The translations under genes and the position numbers were made by a program. Of a DNA stretch of 64,000 nt, positions 27,134 through 35,475 are shown one piece after another. Under the pieces are notes generated by a model, which ran no database searches, was not told where the DNA came from, and saw only the letters and a list, made by a program, of their open reading frames with translations. Origin of the DNA: Streptomyces shenzhenensis (GTDB lineage: Bacteria; Actinomycetota; Actinomycetes; Streptomycetales; Streptomycetaceae); NCBI RefSeq assembly GCF_021462265.1, contig NZ_JAJONF010000008.1:62001-126000 (forward strand), read 5' to 3'. Position 1 is the stretch's first letter. Each line of letters starts with the position of its first letter.

Positions 27134-27496
27134 TCGGCCATTCTAGGAACAACACGGGTTGGAGATAGAAGGCCCCGGCCTCCGCCGTCCGGGCTCACGG
27201 CCCGCCCTCCCTGGCCCGCACGGCCTTCACCCCCGAACATCGGGAGCCTCGGGAGCGTCGGCATGCGCACGCCGAACAGGAAAAATGACGGCTCCGATGA
27301 CGGGAAATTGATGGATTCGGGGGCTTCACCAAACCCTCCCGCGAACCTAGCGTTGCGAGCACGCCAAACGGCCTGGCCACCCGTCGTGCGAGACGGACCG
27401 GCGGCTCGGCGGCGGGCACGGTGGCGCTCGCCGGGGCCGAGGACGTGACGGCCGTACCGGGCGAAGCCCCCACTGGACCCATCGAAAGGCCACGGC
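27134..27496. other. Intergenic region between divergent regulator and IolE-like genes
   Basis: 363 bp holding the promoters of the SufR-like gene (minus strand) and of the IolE-like gene (plus strand). A relatively AT-rich section lies at 27275-27315. No gene is supported. Confidence 0.5.
27325..27353 (+). promoter_or_regulatory. Possible promoter of the IolE-like gene
   Basis: TTCACC (27325-27330) and TAGCGT (27348-27353) are spaced by 17 bp. The -10 is a good match to Streptomyces housekeeping promoters and the -35 a weak one. It lies about 145 bp upstream of the ATG. Confidence 0.35.
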
Positions 27497-28384
27497 ATGA
27501 CCACCCCACAGCTGAACCGGATCGCGGGCGCGCCCATCTCCTGGGGCGTGTGTGAAGTGCCCGGCTGGGGCTACCAGTTGACGCCGGAGCGGGTACTGAA
27601 GGAGATGCGCGAGGTCGGCCTGGCCGCCACCGAGTTCGGCCCGGACGGCTTCCTGCCCGCCGCCCCCGAGGCGATGGCCCGCGTCCTCGCCGACCACGAC
27701 CTGCACGCCGTCGGCGGTTTCACCCCGCTGCTGCTGCACGTGCCCGGCCACGACCCGCTGCCCGAGGCCGAGCAGCTCCTGGCGGGCTACACCGCCTCGG
27801 ACGCCGAGGTCCTCGTTCTCTCCGCCATCACCGGCCAGGACGGCTACGACTCCCGGCCCGAACTCGACGCGGACGGCTGGAAGCTGCTCCTGTCCAACCT
27901 CGACCGGCTGACCGCGCTGGCCGCCGAGCGCGGGATCCGCGCGGTCCTGCACCCGCACGTCGGCACGATGATCGAGAACGGCGACGAGGTCCGCCGGGTC
28001 CTGGAGCACTCGTCGATCTCCCTCTGCCTGGACACCGGCCACCTGCTCATCGGCGGCACGGACCCGGCCGAGCTGACCCGGCAGGCCCCCGAGCGGATCG
28101 CGCACACCCACATGAAGGACGTGGACGCCTCCCTCGCCGCCAAGGTCCAGTCCGGCCGCCTCACCTACACCGAGGCCGTCCGCGCCGGCATGTACCGCCC
28201 GCTGGGCGCCGGTGACGTCGACGTCGAGGCGATCGTCACGCACCTCGGCGCCCGCGGGTACGACGGCTGGTACGTCCTGGAACAGGACACCATCCTCACC
28301 GAAGAACCCAAGGAGAAGGGGCCGGTCGAGGACGTGTGGGCCAGCGCCGAGCACCTGCGCTCGGTACTGCGCGGCGTCGCGTAG
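27497..28384 (+). CDS. Sugar phosphate isomerase/epimerase family, IolE-like (myo-inosose dehydratase)
   Basis: 295 residues with a TIM barrel of the AP-endonuclease 2 family. APISWGVCEVPGWGYQL at the N-terminus and HPHVGTMIENGDEVRRVLE are typical of 2-keto-myo-inositol dehydratase IolE. Metal ligands are visible at LCLDTGHLLIGG, HTHMKDVD and YVLEQDT. IolE removes water from inosose during inositol breakdown. No other iol genes are close, apart from an SDR that could be a partner oxidoreductase, so other sugar substrates remain possible. Confidence 0.8.
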   Translation: MTTPQLNRIAGAPISWGVCEVPGWGYQLTPERVLKEMREVGLAATEFGPDGFLPAAPEAMARVLADHDLHAVGGFTPLLLHVPGHDPLPEAEQLLAGYTASDAEVLVLSAITGQDGYDSRPELDADGWKLLLSNLDRLTALAAERGIRAVLHPHVGTMIENGDEVRRVLEHSSISLCLDTGHLLIGGTDPAELTRQAPERIAHTHMKDVDASLAAKVQSGRLTYTEAVRAGMYRPLGAGDVDVEAIVTHLGARGYDGWYVLEQDTILTEEPKEKGPVEDVWASAEHLRSVLRGVA

Positions 28385-28409
28385 CCCCCGGCGACGCGGC
28401 CGCCGCACG

Positions 28410-28432
28410 CGGCGGGTTCCTTCGGCCCGCCG
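28410..28432. terminator. Terminator hairpin between convergent genes
   Basis: CGGCGGG (28410-28416) pairs with CCCGCCG (28426-28432) over a 9-nt loop, 25 bp after the IolE-like stop and before the end of the SDR gene. A competing shorter stem overlaps it on the left. Confidence 0.45.
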
Positions 28433-28478
28433 GGAGTGGGGCGCCGCGCCGCGGCCGACGCCCGGCGGCGTTCTCGGC

Positions 28479-29240
28479 TCAGTCCTGGGCGCCGACGACG
28501 TTCTGGTCCCAGTCGATGACCGAGCCGGTCACCACCCCGCTGCGGTCGGACAGCAGGAAGACGACGAAGTCGGCGATCTCGTCGACCTGTCCGAGCTTGC
28601 CCATGGGCTGGGCCGCGGCGGCCCGCTCCCGCCAGTCGTCGCCCGCGCCGTGGAAGGCGCGCTGGACGGCGTCCTCGCCCTCGGTGTCCGTCCAGCCGAT
28701 GTTGAGGCCGTTGATCCGGATCCGGTCCCAGCGGTGGGCGTGGGCCGCGTTGCGGGTCAGCCCGGCCAGCCCGGCCTTGGCCGCGGAGTACGGCGCCAGG
28801 AACGGCGGACCGCCGTGGGCGCAGTTGGAGATGATGTTGACGATGGTGCCGGGTGCCTCGCGGGCGACCATGTCGGCCACCGCCGCCTGCATCGAGAAGA
28901 ACGGCGCCCGCAGGTTGACCGCCATGTGCTGGTCGAACAGCTCCGGCGTGGTGTCCAGGAGCGAGCCGCGGGACGTCAGTCCGGCCGCGTTGACCAGGCA
29001 GTCGATCCGGCCGTGCGCGTCCACGGTGCGCGCCACGCAGTCGCGCGCCTGCGCCGGGTCGGCGAGGTCCGCCCGTACGAAGAGCGCGCCGGTCTCATCG
29101 GCGAGCCGCTCGCCGGTCTCGGCCCGGCGGCCGGTGAGAACGACGGTCGCGCCCTCCCGTACGGCCGCCCGCACGATGCCGGCGCCGACGCCCTGGCTGC
29201 CGCCGTTGACCAGAACGACCTTGTCCTGAAGAAGTGCCAT
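28479..29240 (-). CDS. Short-chain dehydrogenase/reductase
   Basis: 253 residues with a classical SDR fold. The cofactor motif is NGGSQGVGAGI (TGxxxGxG variant), then NAAG (VNAAGLTS), the catalytic Ser in VNIISNCAHGG and YSAAK. TGRRAETG after the second strand suggests NADP or NAD use cannot be settled. The substrate is unknown; it may be a sugar or polyol, given the convergent IolE-like gene and the operator-like repeat upstream. Confidence 0.88.
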   Translation of the reverse strand: MALLQDKVVLVNGGSQGVGAGIVRAAVREGATVVLTGRRAETGERLADETGALFVRADLADPAQARDCVARTVDAHGRIDCLVNAAGLTSRGSLLDTTPELFDQHMAVNLRAPFFSMQAAVADMVAREAPGTIVNIISNCAHGGPPFLAPYSAAKAGLAGLTRNAAHAHRWDRIRINGLNIGWTDTEGEDAVQRAFHGAGDDWRERAAAAQPMGKLGQVDEIADFVVFLLSDRSGVVTGSVIDWDQNVVGAQD

Positions 29241-29319
29241 GAGTGGGGTGTCTCCCGTTCAGCCGCGCCGGCGTCCGGCGCCGTCCAGTCGGTCCTCAGC
29301 ACACTGCATCCGCAGTCAA

Positions 29320-29339
29320 ACGTCCTGTCAATAGGATGT
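29320..29339 (-). promoter_or_regulatory. Operator-like inverted repeat overlapping a -35 element of the SDR gene
   Basis: Read on the minus strand, ACATCCT and AGGACGT are 7-bp arms (one mismatch) around ATTGAC. A consensus -35 TTGACA overlaps the spacer. It is the style of GntR-regulated sugar-catabolic promoters. It lies about 80 bp upstream of the SDR start. Confidence 0.5.
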
Positions 29340-29385
29340 CGTGTTTTACAGGCGGCACCCGCTGCTCCGACTTCACCACCGCCGA

Positions 29386-29420
29386 GCCACCCCGTCTTCG
29401 GCACCCCGGACGTGCAGGCG
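29386..29420 (+). repeat. Left copy of 35-bp direct repeat flanking the qor-hxlR islet
   Basis: Identical over 35 bp to 31907-31941 (begins GCCACCCCGTCTTCGGCACC). The match continues for about 10 more bases (CGCTTCCGT) after a one-base indel. It lies in noncoding DNA. Confidence 0.8.
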
Positions 29421-29598
29421 CTCGCTTCCGTTGTGACCGGGACTCATGGTTGGCACCTGAGGGCACGGAATCGATCCAACTGTTCCCGGGCGAGGCCTCC
29501 CTCACGTACGGGCGACGGACTTCAGATCCTGCGGGCGCCGCCTGAGCCCCACAAGGTGGCGGGCCGGGCACACGTGCCGGCCTTCGCGCCCCAGCACG

Positions 29599-29668
29599 GG
29601 CCGTGCCTGAGCGGCGCACGGCCCCGGACGGTGCCGGGAGGGGACGCCCGGCACCGTCCCCTTTTCTT
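29599..29668 (+). terminator. Tandem hairpins with U-rich tail, plus-strand terminator without an upstream gene
   Basis: GGACGGTGCCGGG (29626-29638) pairs perfectly with CCCGGCACCGTCC (29647-29659) and is followed by CCTTTTCTT on the plus strand. A smaller hairpin (GGCCGTGC with GCACGGCC) precedes it. The nearest plus-strand gene ends at 28384, so the gene it served may have been lost. It could still serve the oppositely oriented qor gene (stop at 29723). The rest of 29241-29722 shows no supported gene. Confidence 0.7.
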
Positions 29669-29722
29669 GCCAGTCGGCGCGGAACATCACCAAAGCCGCA
29701 GAAAGAGAGCGCGAAGCTCACA

Positions 29723-30652
29723 TCAGACGGTGAGGACGAGCTTGCCCTGGAGGTGACCGCCGTCGAGCAGCCGGTGTGCGTCGGCGACGCGCTCGAAAGG
29801 GAACGTCTCCTGCACGTGGACCCGGAGCCGGCCCTGTTCGACGAGTTCGGCGAGACCTCGCAGGGCGACCGGATCGGGGTCGACCGCGATACCGCTGAAG
29901 CGCATGCCGGCCGCCTCGTACCTCGCGATGAGCTCCGTGTCCTCCTCGGCGACCGCCGTCACCAGGTGACCGCCCGGGCGGAGCACTTCGAGCGACCGCT
30001 CGACGGTGTCGCCGCCGATCGTGTCGAGCACGACGTCGATGTCGCGGACCGCCTCGGTGAAGTCGACCGCCGTGTAGTCGATCACCTCGTCGGCGCCGAC
30101 CCCCTCCACGAACGTCCGCTTGCCCCCGCTCGCGGTCGCGATCACGTGGGCCCCGAGTGCCTTCGCGATCTGGATCGCGACGTGGCCGACCCCGCCACCA
30201 CCGCCGTGGACCAGGACACGGTCGCCCTCGGTCACGCCGCCGAGATCGACGAGGCCCTGCCACGCGGTCAGCCCGACGACCGGCAGCGCCGACGCCTCGA
30301 CGTGCGAGAGCGACGCCGGCTTGCGTACCAGGTGCAAGGCCGGCGCCGACACGACCTCGGCGTACGCGTTCGCAGCCCGGGGGAACAGCGGCATCCCGAA
30401 CACCTCGTCACCGGGCCTGAACCGCCATGTACCCGGCGCCTGTTCGACCACGCCGCTGATGTCCCAGCCGAGGACGAACGGAGGCCGGCCGATCAGCGGG
30501 AACTCGCCGGCGCGCAGCCGCGCCTCCAGCGGGTTCAGCCCGATCGCCTTGACTCGGACGAGAACCTCGGCCGGAAGGGGCCGGGGCTCGGGCGCGTCCA
30601 CGACGGTGAGCACCTCGGGACCGCCGAGCGTCTCCTGGGTGATGACTCGCAT
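29723..30652 (-). CDS. NADP-dependent quinone oxidoreductase/zinc-type alcohol dehydrogenase family
   Basis: 309 residues of the MDR superfamily, zinc-independent quinone oxidoreductase type. The GroES-like domain has VRVKAIGLNPLEARLR and VLGWDISGVVE. The cofactor motif is VLVHGGGGGVGHVAIQIAKALGA. ALPVVGLTAWQGL and LDTIGGDTVERSLEVL are typical. Such enzymes reduce quinones or enones. The ATG at 30652 has AGGAGA just upstream. It is divergent from an HxlR regulator, the usual pairing for stress-induced quinone reductases. Confidence 0.87.
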   Translation of the reverse strand: MRVITQETLGGPEVLTVVDAPEPRPLPAEVLVRVKAIGLNPLEARLRAGEFPLIGRPPFVLGWDISGVVEQAPGTWRFRPGDEVFGMPLFPRAANAYAEVVSAPALHLVRKPASLSHVEASALPVVGLTAWQGLVDLGGVTEGDRVLVHGGGGGVGHVAIQIAKALGAHVIATASGGKRTFVEGVGADEVIDYTAVDFTEAVRDIDVVLDTIGGDTVERSLEVLRPGGHLVTAVAEEDTELIARYEAAGMRFSGIAVDPDPVALRGLAELVEQGRLRVHVQETFPFERVADAHRLLDGGHLQGKLVLTV

Positions 30653-30711
30653 GACTCTCCTGGCATTTCTGGGAGGGGGAGAGAACCACGCTAGGTTTCC
30701 GACAGGAACCA

Positions 30712-30723
30712 ACAGGTACCTGT
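30712..30723. promoter_or_regulatory. 12-bp palindrome between qor and hxlR
   Basis: ACAGGTACCTGT is a perfect palindrome in the 92-bp divergent region, 22 bp before the regulator start. It is a probable HxlR operator controlling both genes. Confidence 0.55.
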
Positions 30724-30744
30724 GGCGCAGGTTACTTTGGCGCC

Positions 30745-31125
30745 ATGAGCGGTTTCGGTCCCGATGATTTCTTTCTCGCCGACTGTCCGGCGCGTCTGGC
30801 GGTCGAGCTGATCGCCGACAAGTGGACGGTGGTCGTGCTCTACGGCCTCAGCAAGGGCCCGGTGCGCCATGGCGAGCTGATCGGCCTGATCGGCGGCATC
30901 TCCCGCAAGATGCTCACCCAGACCCTCCGACGTCTCGAAGCGCACGGACTCGTCCACCGCCGCGCCTACTCCGAGGTGCCGCCCCGCGTCGAGTACGAGC
31001 TCACCCCGCTCGGGGCGACCCTGATCGGCCCGATCCACATGCTGACCGAGTGGGCGCGGGCGAACGGCGACGCGGTGCTCGACGCACTCGACACCGATCC
31101 CGAGCCGGTCGCCCACAACGGCTGA
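30745..31125 (+). CDS. HxlR family transcriptional regulator
   Basis: 126 residues with a winged helix domain: ADCPARLAVELIADKWTVVVLYGLSKGPVRHGEL, GISRKMLTQTLRRLEAHGLVHRR and VEYELTPLG. The N-terminal cysteine (DCPA) is at the position that senses electrophiles in HxlR, YodB and QorR proteins. It probably represses the divergent oxidoreductase. Confidence 0.9.
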   Translation: MSGFGPDDFFLADCPARLAVELIADKWTVVVLYGLSKGPVRHGELIGLIGGISRKMLTQTLRRLEAHGLVHRRAYSEVPPRVEYELTPLGATLIGPIHMLTEWARANGDAVLDALDTDPEPVAHNG

Positions 31126-31962
31126 AGCCCCCGCCAGGGCCCGGAGCACTCCTCTCGACCGCTCCTCGGTGTCGGCCCGGCCGCGCTCGGCCTGAAGCCT
31201 GTCGATGCGTCGGGGCGATCTGCCGCCACAAGGGTGGTGGTCATGGCCACGACCACGAGCTTCTCACCTCAGGTGTGGTGCACGAGGTCAAGCGCGTGGT
31301 CTACGGCGGTCGCGACATCGCCGTCGGCGCGGGCCGGTCGTAGGCGCCGCCGAAGCCGGCATCCCGACAGAGCTGGACCTGCCCGATGATCTACGTCATG
31401 GTCATCGGCCGCCGACCGCACGCCCGCAGCGACGGGAGACCATGGAGCAGGCTCTGGAGCAGTTCGGCACCGGTGGGCAACGGCCTTGGCGGCGCGCTGT
31501 CACTCGTCGCGGCCGTACGCGGGTGCGATGCGGGTGAGTTGCTGCCCCGCGCGTCACAGGCTTCGCCCTGGCTGAGGTCGTCCACGGGCTTCCTTCCCTC
31601 AGGGAATGAGCAGGTCGGAATCTGAGCGCGTCGCCCGCCGCCGCATAGCCGCTCCGGAGCGCCTCTCGCAGCAGGTCGCCGCCTTTTCCAGACGGCTGAC
31701 GGACCGGGGTCATGCCTGGGCCGTGGCAACTACGAAGCCGTCGACGGTGCCACGCTTCACCGGAGGATCTGCTGCCACTCCGCCACCTGAAGCCGGAAAG
31801 CCGACCCGCCCACGACGCCTCCGGTTCGTCACGCGGGGAACCCCGAATCGGCCATTGATCACTCGCGGAGGCGGCCACATCTCCGAAGGCGGTCGGACTC
31901 AGGCGGGCCACCCCGTCTTCGGCACCCCGGACGTGCAGGCGCCGCTTCCGTGCCGTCCCGGC
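31126..31962. other. Gene-free region, possibly degenerate DNA
   Basis: 837 bp between hxlR and the end of the second potD-like gene. Open frames exist on both strands, but none has a recognisable domain, good ribosome site or normal composition. Base composition is slightly lower in GC than the flanks. The right copy of the 35-bp repeat is at its right end. It may hold decayed remains of inserted genes. Confidence 0.5.
31907..31941 (+). repeat. Right copy of 35-bp direct repeat
   Basis: Same 35 bp as 29386-29420, followed by CCGCTTCCGT. It ends 21 bp beyond the stop codon of the potD-like gene. Confidence 0.8.
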
Positions 31963-33156
31963 CTACAACCCCACGATCTTGTTCCACCGCGTGGCGAACT
32001 CGACCCGTTCCTTCGACGTGATGTCGCGGGCGACGGCGAGGCGCTCGCGCATGCCCGTGTCGGGGAAGATCAGGGGGTTGTCGGCGAGGGCCGCGGTGTC
32101 CTTGTCCCTGGAGTCGGCGAGGACCTGCCGGGCGGCCGGGACGGGGCAGACGTAGTTGACCCAGGCGGCCAGTTCGGCGGCGACCTCGGGCGTGTAGTAG
32201 TAGTCGACGAGGCGTTCCGCGTTGGCCTTGTGGGCGGCGCGGTCCGGGATCATCAGCGAGTCCGACCAGAGCTCCGCGCCCTCCTCGGGGACGACGAAAC
32301 GGATGTCGGGGTTGTCGGCCTGGAGCTGGATGACGTCGCCGGAGTAGGCCTGGCAGGCCAGGACGTCGCCGCTGACCAGGTCCTTGGTGTAGTCGTTGCC
32401 GGTGAAGCGGCGGATCTGGCCCCGGTCGACCTGCTGCTGCACCTCGTCGCAGACGCCGTAGAAGTCGTCGGCCGTCCACTTGGTGATGTCCACGCCGTTT
32501 CCCTGCATCAGCAGCGCGAACGCCTCGTCGAGGCCGGAGAGCAGGGTCACCCGGCCCCGGAGGTCGCTCGCCCACAGGTCCTTGACGTGCCGGATCTCGC
32601 GGCCCATCTTCCTGCGGTTGTACGCGATGCCGGTGATGCCCGACTGCCACGGCACGGTGCAGAGCCGGCCCGGGTCGAAGGCCGGGGAGCGCAGGAGCGG
32701 GTCCAGGTACTTCGCGACGTTCGGCTGGCGGGCGCGGTCCATCTTCTGGACCCAGCCGAGGCGGACGAACCGCGCGCACATCCAGTCGCTGATGACGATC
32801 AGGTCCCGGCCGGTGGACTGGTGGTTCATCAGCGCCGGGCTGATCTTGCCGAAGAACTCGTCGTTGTCGTTGATCTCCTCGATGTAGTCGACGGAGATCC
32901 CGGTGCGCTTCTCGAACGCGTCGAGGGTGGGCCGCCTGTCCGGGTTGCCGTCGTCCACGTCGATGTACAGCGGCCAGTTCGCGAAGACCAGTCTGGGGTC
33001 CCTGGCGGACAGGTCGCTCACGGCGCGGTCGTCGGCCTTGACGTACGCGGCCGGCACCCCGCAGCCGGCCAGGGCGCCGAGCGCGGCGGTGCCGCCGAGC
33101 GCGCGCAGCAGGGAGCGACGGGAGGACCCGGGCGTCTGGGAGGAGGTCTGGCGCAC
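31963..33156 (-). CDS. Second PotD-like polyamine-binding lipoprotein (orphan)
   Basis: About 397 residues from a GTG at 33156; the ribosome site is poor and the start is uncertain. The signal region has an arginine pair (SSRRSLLRALGG) and lipobox LAGC. The mature protein shares PotD motifs with the protein at 14629-15864: FANWPLYIDVDDGN, INDNDEFFGKI, RRFTGNDYTKDL and RFVVPEEGAEL. No permease or ATPase gene accompanies it. It may feed PotABC encoded 18 kb away or act as a sensor. A strong terminator separates it from the aldehyde dehydrogenase upstream. Confidence 0.88.
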   Translation of the reverse strand: MRQTSSQTPGSSRRSLLRALGGTAALGALAGCGVPAAYVKADDRAVSDLSARDPRLVFANWPLYIDVDDGNPDRRPTLDAFEKRTGISVDYIEEINDNDEFFGKISPALMNHQSTGRDLIVISDWMCARFVRLGWVQKMDRARQPNVAKYLDPLLRSPAFDPGRLCTVPWQSGITGIAYNRRKMGREIRHVKDLWASDLRGRVTLLSGLDEAFALLMQGNGVDITKWTADDFYGVCDEVQQQVDRGQIRRFTGNDYTKDLVSGDVLACQAYSGDVIQLQADNPDIRFVVPEEGAELWSDSLMIPDRAAHKANAERLVDYYYTPEVAAELAAWVNYVCPVPAARQVLADSRDKDTAALADNPLIFPDTGMRERLAVARDITSKERVEFATRWNKIVGL

Positions 33157-33296
33157 TTCTGAAGGATGTCGCCCCCGCCTGCCGACTGGCAATCGACGCA
33201 GCGTCGAGCCGCTTGACGCGGACCGGACACCTTGTCGACGGCCCGTGCCAACACCGGGTAAACATGTCCGGTCCCGGCGGCGACCCGCACCGCACA

Positions 33297-33332
33297 GCAC
33301 TGCCCGGGGTACTGCTCGCCCCCGGGCAGTGC
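33297..33332 (-). terminator. Strong terminator after the aldehyde dehydrogenase
   Basis: A perfect 13-bp stem (GCACTGCCCGGGG, 33297-33309, with 33320-33332) and 10-nt loop start 17 bp past the stop codon. It indicates that the potD-like gene has its own promoter in 33157-33296. Confidence 0.8.
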
Positions 33333-33349
33333 CACAGACGTGGGGGGGC

Positions 33350-34789
33350 TCAGCCCTCCAGCGACGTCATCACGTGCTTGATCCGGGTGTAGTCCTCGAA
33401 CCCGTACCCCGACAGGTCCTTGCCGTACCCGGACTTCTTGAACCCGCCGTGCGGCATCTCCGCGACCAGCGGGATGTGCGTGTTGATCCACACGCAGCCG
33501 AAGTCCAGCTTCTTGGACATCCGCATCGCGCGCCCGTGGTCCTTGGTCCACACCGAGGACGCGAGGGCGTACTGGACGCCGTTGGCCCACTCCACGGCCT
33601 GGTCCTCGTCCGTGAAGGACTGGACGGTGATGACCGGGCCGAAGACCTCGTTCTGGACGATCTCGTCGTCCTGCCGGAGCCCGGAGACGACGGTCGGCGC
33701 GTAGAAGTACCCCTTGTCGCCGACCCGCTGCCCGCCGGTCTCGACCTTGGCGTGGGCGGGGAGCCGCTCGATGAAGCCGGAGACCTGCTTGAGCTGGTTC
33801 GGGTTGTTGAGCGGCCCGAACAGCACGTCCTCGTCGTCCGGCTGCCCGGTCTTCGTCTCGGCCGCGGCCTTCGCGAGCGCCGCCACGAACTCGTCGTGGA
33901 TGGACTCCTGGACGAGGACCCGGGTCGCCGCCGTACAGTCCTGGCCGGCGTTGAAGAAGCCCGCGACGGAGATGTCCTCGACGGCCTTGGCGATGTCGGT
34001 GTCCTCGAAGACGACGACCGGCGCCTTGCCGCCCAGCTCCAGGTGGACGCGCTTGAGGTCCTTGGACGCGGACTCGGCGACCGACATGCCGGCCCGTACC
34101 GAACCGGTGATGGAGGCCATGGCCGGGACCGGGTGCTCGACCATCAGGCGGCCGGTGTCCCGGTCGCCGGTGACGACGTTGAAGACGCCCTTGGGGAGGA
34201 TCTCCCCGATGATCTCGGCGATCAGGACGGTCGACGCCGGGGTGGTGTCCGACGGCTTCAGCACGACGGTGTTGCCCGCGGCGATCGCCGGGGCGAACTT
34301 CCACACGGCCATCATCATCGGGTAGTTCCAGGGCGCGACCTGCGCGCAGACGCCGACGGGCTCGCGGCGGATGATGGAGGTCATCCCCTCCATGTACTCA
34401 CCGGCCGACCGGCCCTCCAGCATCCGGGCCGCGCCGGCGAAGAACCGGATCTGGTCGACCATCGGCGGGATCTCCTCGGAGCGGGTGAGCCCGGTCGGCT
34501 TGCCGGTGTTCTCCACCTCCGCCGCGATGAGGTCCTCGGCCCGCTCCTCGAACGCGTCCGCGATCTTCAGCAGGGCCTTCTGCCGTTCGGCCGGGGTGCT
34601 GTCCCGCCACGCCGGGAAGGCCGCGGCGGCGGCCGCCATCGCGGCGTCGACGTCCGCCGGCCCGGACAGCGGGGCCGTCGCGTACGCCTCGCCGGTCGCG
34701 GGGTTGACCACCTCGGTGGTCCGCCCGTCGGCGGCGTCCCGGAACTCACCGTCGATGTAATTGCGCAGACGACGCAGCTCGGTGCTCAC
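33350..34789 (-). CDS. Aldehyde dehydrogenase, probable gamma-aminobutyraldehyde dehydrogenase
   Basis: 479 residues. Catalytic cysteine is in NAGQDCTAATR and glutamate in VHLELGGKAPVVV. Cofactor motifs are VAPWNYPMMMAVWK and VLKPSDTTPASTV. The C-terminal WINTHIPLVAEMPHGGFKKSG is like aminobutyraldehyde/betaine aldehyde dehydrogenases. It lies divergent to an Lrp regulator and a class III aminotransferase, which together suggest putrescine use through transamination to 4-aminobutyraldehyde and oxidation to GABA. It is a paralogue of the gene at 15917-17452. Confidence 0.88.
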   Translation of the reverse strand: MSTELRRLRNYIDGEFRDAADGRTTEVVNPATGEAYATAPLSGPADVDAAMAAAAAAFPAWRDSTPAERQKALLKIADAFEERAEDLIAAEVENTGKPTGLTRSEEIPPMVDQIRFFAGAARMLEGRSAGEYMEGMTSIIRREPVGVCAQVAPWNYPMMMAVWKFAPAIAAGNTVVLKPSDTTPASTVLIAEIIGEILPKGVFNVVTGDRDTGRLMVEHPVPAMASITGSVRAGMSVAESASKDLKRVHLELGGKAPVVVFEDTDIAKAVEDISVAGFFNAGQDCTAATRVLVQESIHDEFVAALAKAAAETKTGQPDDEDVLFGPLNNPNQLKQVSGFIERLPAHAKVETGGQRVGDKGYFYAPTVVSGLRQDDEIVQNEVFGPVITVQSFTDEDQAVEWANGVQYALASSVWTKDHGRAMRMSKKLDFGCVWINTHIPLVAEMPHGGFKKSGYGKDLSGYGFEDYTRIKHVMTSLEG

Positions 34790-34954
34790 TGCCGGCCCTC
34801 CAAGTTCGGGTGTCCATTCGCTGAGACACCCACAGTAATCCGAGATCCCACGTTTTCAACACCCCCACGGCGGCCACTTCTGCGAAATCCGCAATCCACG
34901 CCACCCCAAACAACGAATTTCATCGATGCGGCCTTGCGGAACCGTCGAGACGTC

Positions 34955-35473
34955 GTGCACAGTGTGCTCGTGGCCAGTCGAAGCGCAGACCAGAGGGACT
35001 CGTCCCGCGAGTCCAGGAACGGCACCCCCCAGCTGGACGCCGTCTCCCTCGCCATCATCCAGCAGCTCCAGGAGGACGGCCGCCGTCCGTACGCCGCGAT
35101 CGGCAAGGCCGTCGGCCTGTCGGAGGCGGCCGTGCGCCAGCGCGTCCAGAAGCTGCTGGACCAGGGCGTCATGCAGATCGTCGCCGTCACGGACCCGCTC
35201 ACCGTGGGCTTCCGCCGGCAGGCGATGGTCGGCATCAACGCCGAGGGCGATGTCGAGTCGATCGCGGACGCGCTGACCGGCATGTCGGAAGTCGAGTACG
35301 TGGTGATGACCGCGGGCTCGTTCGACATCCTCGCGGAGATCGTGTGCGAGGACGACGACCACCTGCTGGACGTCATCAACAAACGCATCCGGGCACTGCC
35401 CGGCGTGCGCTCCACCGAAAGCTTCGTCTATCTGAAGCTGAAGAAGCAGACCTATATGTGGGGAACCCGATAA
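34955..35473 (+). CDS. Lrp/AsnC family transcriptional regulator
   Basis: About 172 residues. The helix-turn-helix is DAVSLAIIQQLQEDGRRPYAAIGKAVGLSEAAVRQRVQKLL. The RAM effector domain follows (RQAMVGINAEGDVESIADAL, YVVMTAGSFDILAEIVCEDDDHLL). GTG codons at 34955, 34964 and 34970 are all possible starts; 34955 is preceded by GAGA. The stop is 2 bp before the aminotransferase start, so they form one operon. I recall that the corresponding S. coelicolor gene was linked to polyamine utilisation; that fits the context but was not checked. The 165-bp divergent region before it contains the small inverted repeat TGCG-N5-CGCA. Confidence 0.88.
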   Translation: MHSVLVASRSADQRDSSRESRNGTPQLDAVSLAIIQQLQEDGRRPYAAIGKAVGLSEAAVRQRVQKLLDQGVMQIVAVTDPLTVGFRRQAMVGINAEGDVESIADALTGMSEVEYVVMTAGSFDILAEIVCEDDDHLLDVINKRIRALPGVRSTESFVYLKLKKQTYMWGTR

Positions 35474-35475
35474 CC

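Noticed and set aside
29386..29420. tRNA-derived attachment site
   Set aside because: The repeat was checked for tRNA 3'-end features (T-loop GTTC, acceptor stem) and none were found.
31402..31911. 169-codon minus-strand frame in the gene-free region
   Set aside because: Arg/Ser-rich, no recognisable domain, no ribosome site; probably noncoding or decayed.
33157..33300. Longer N-terminus for the second potD-like gene from an ATG at 33300
   Set aside because: The added 48 residues are Arg/Gly-rich, would precede the signal peptide, and overlap the terminator of the upstream gene.
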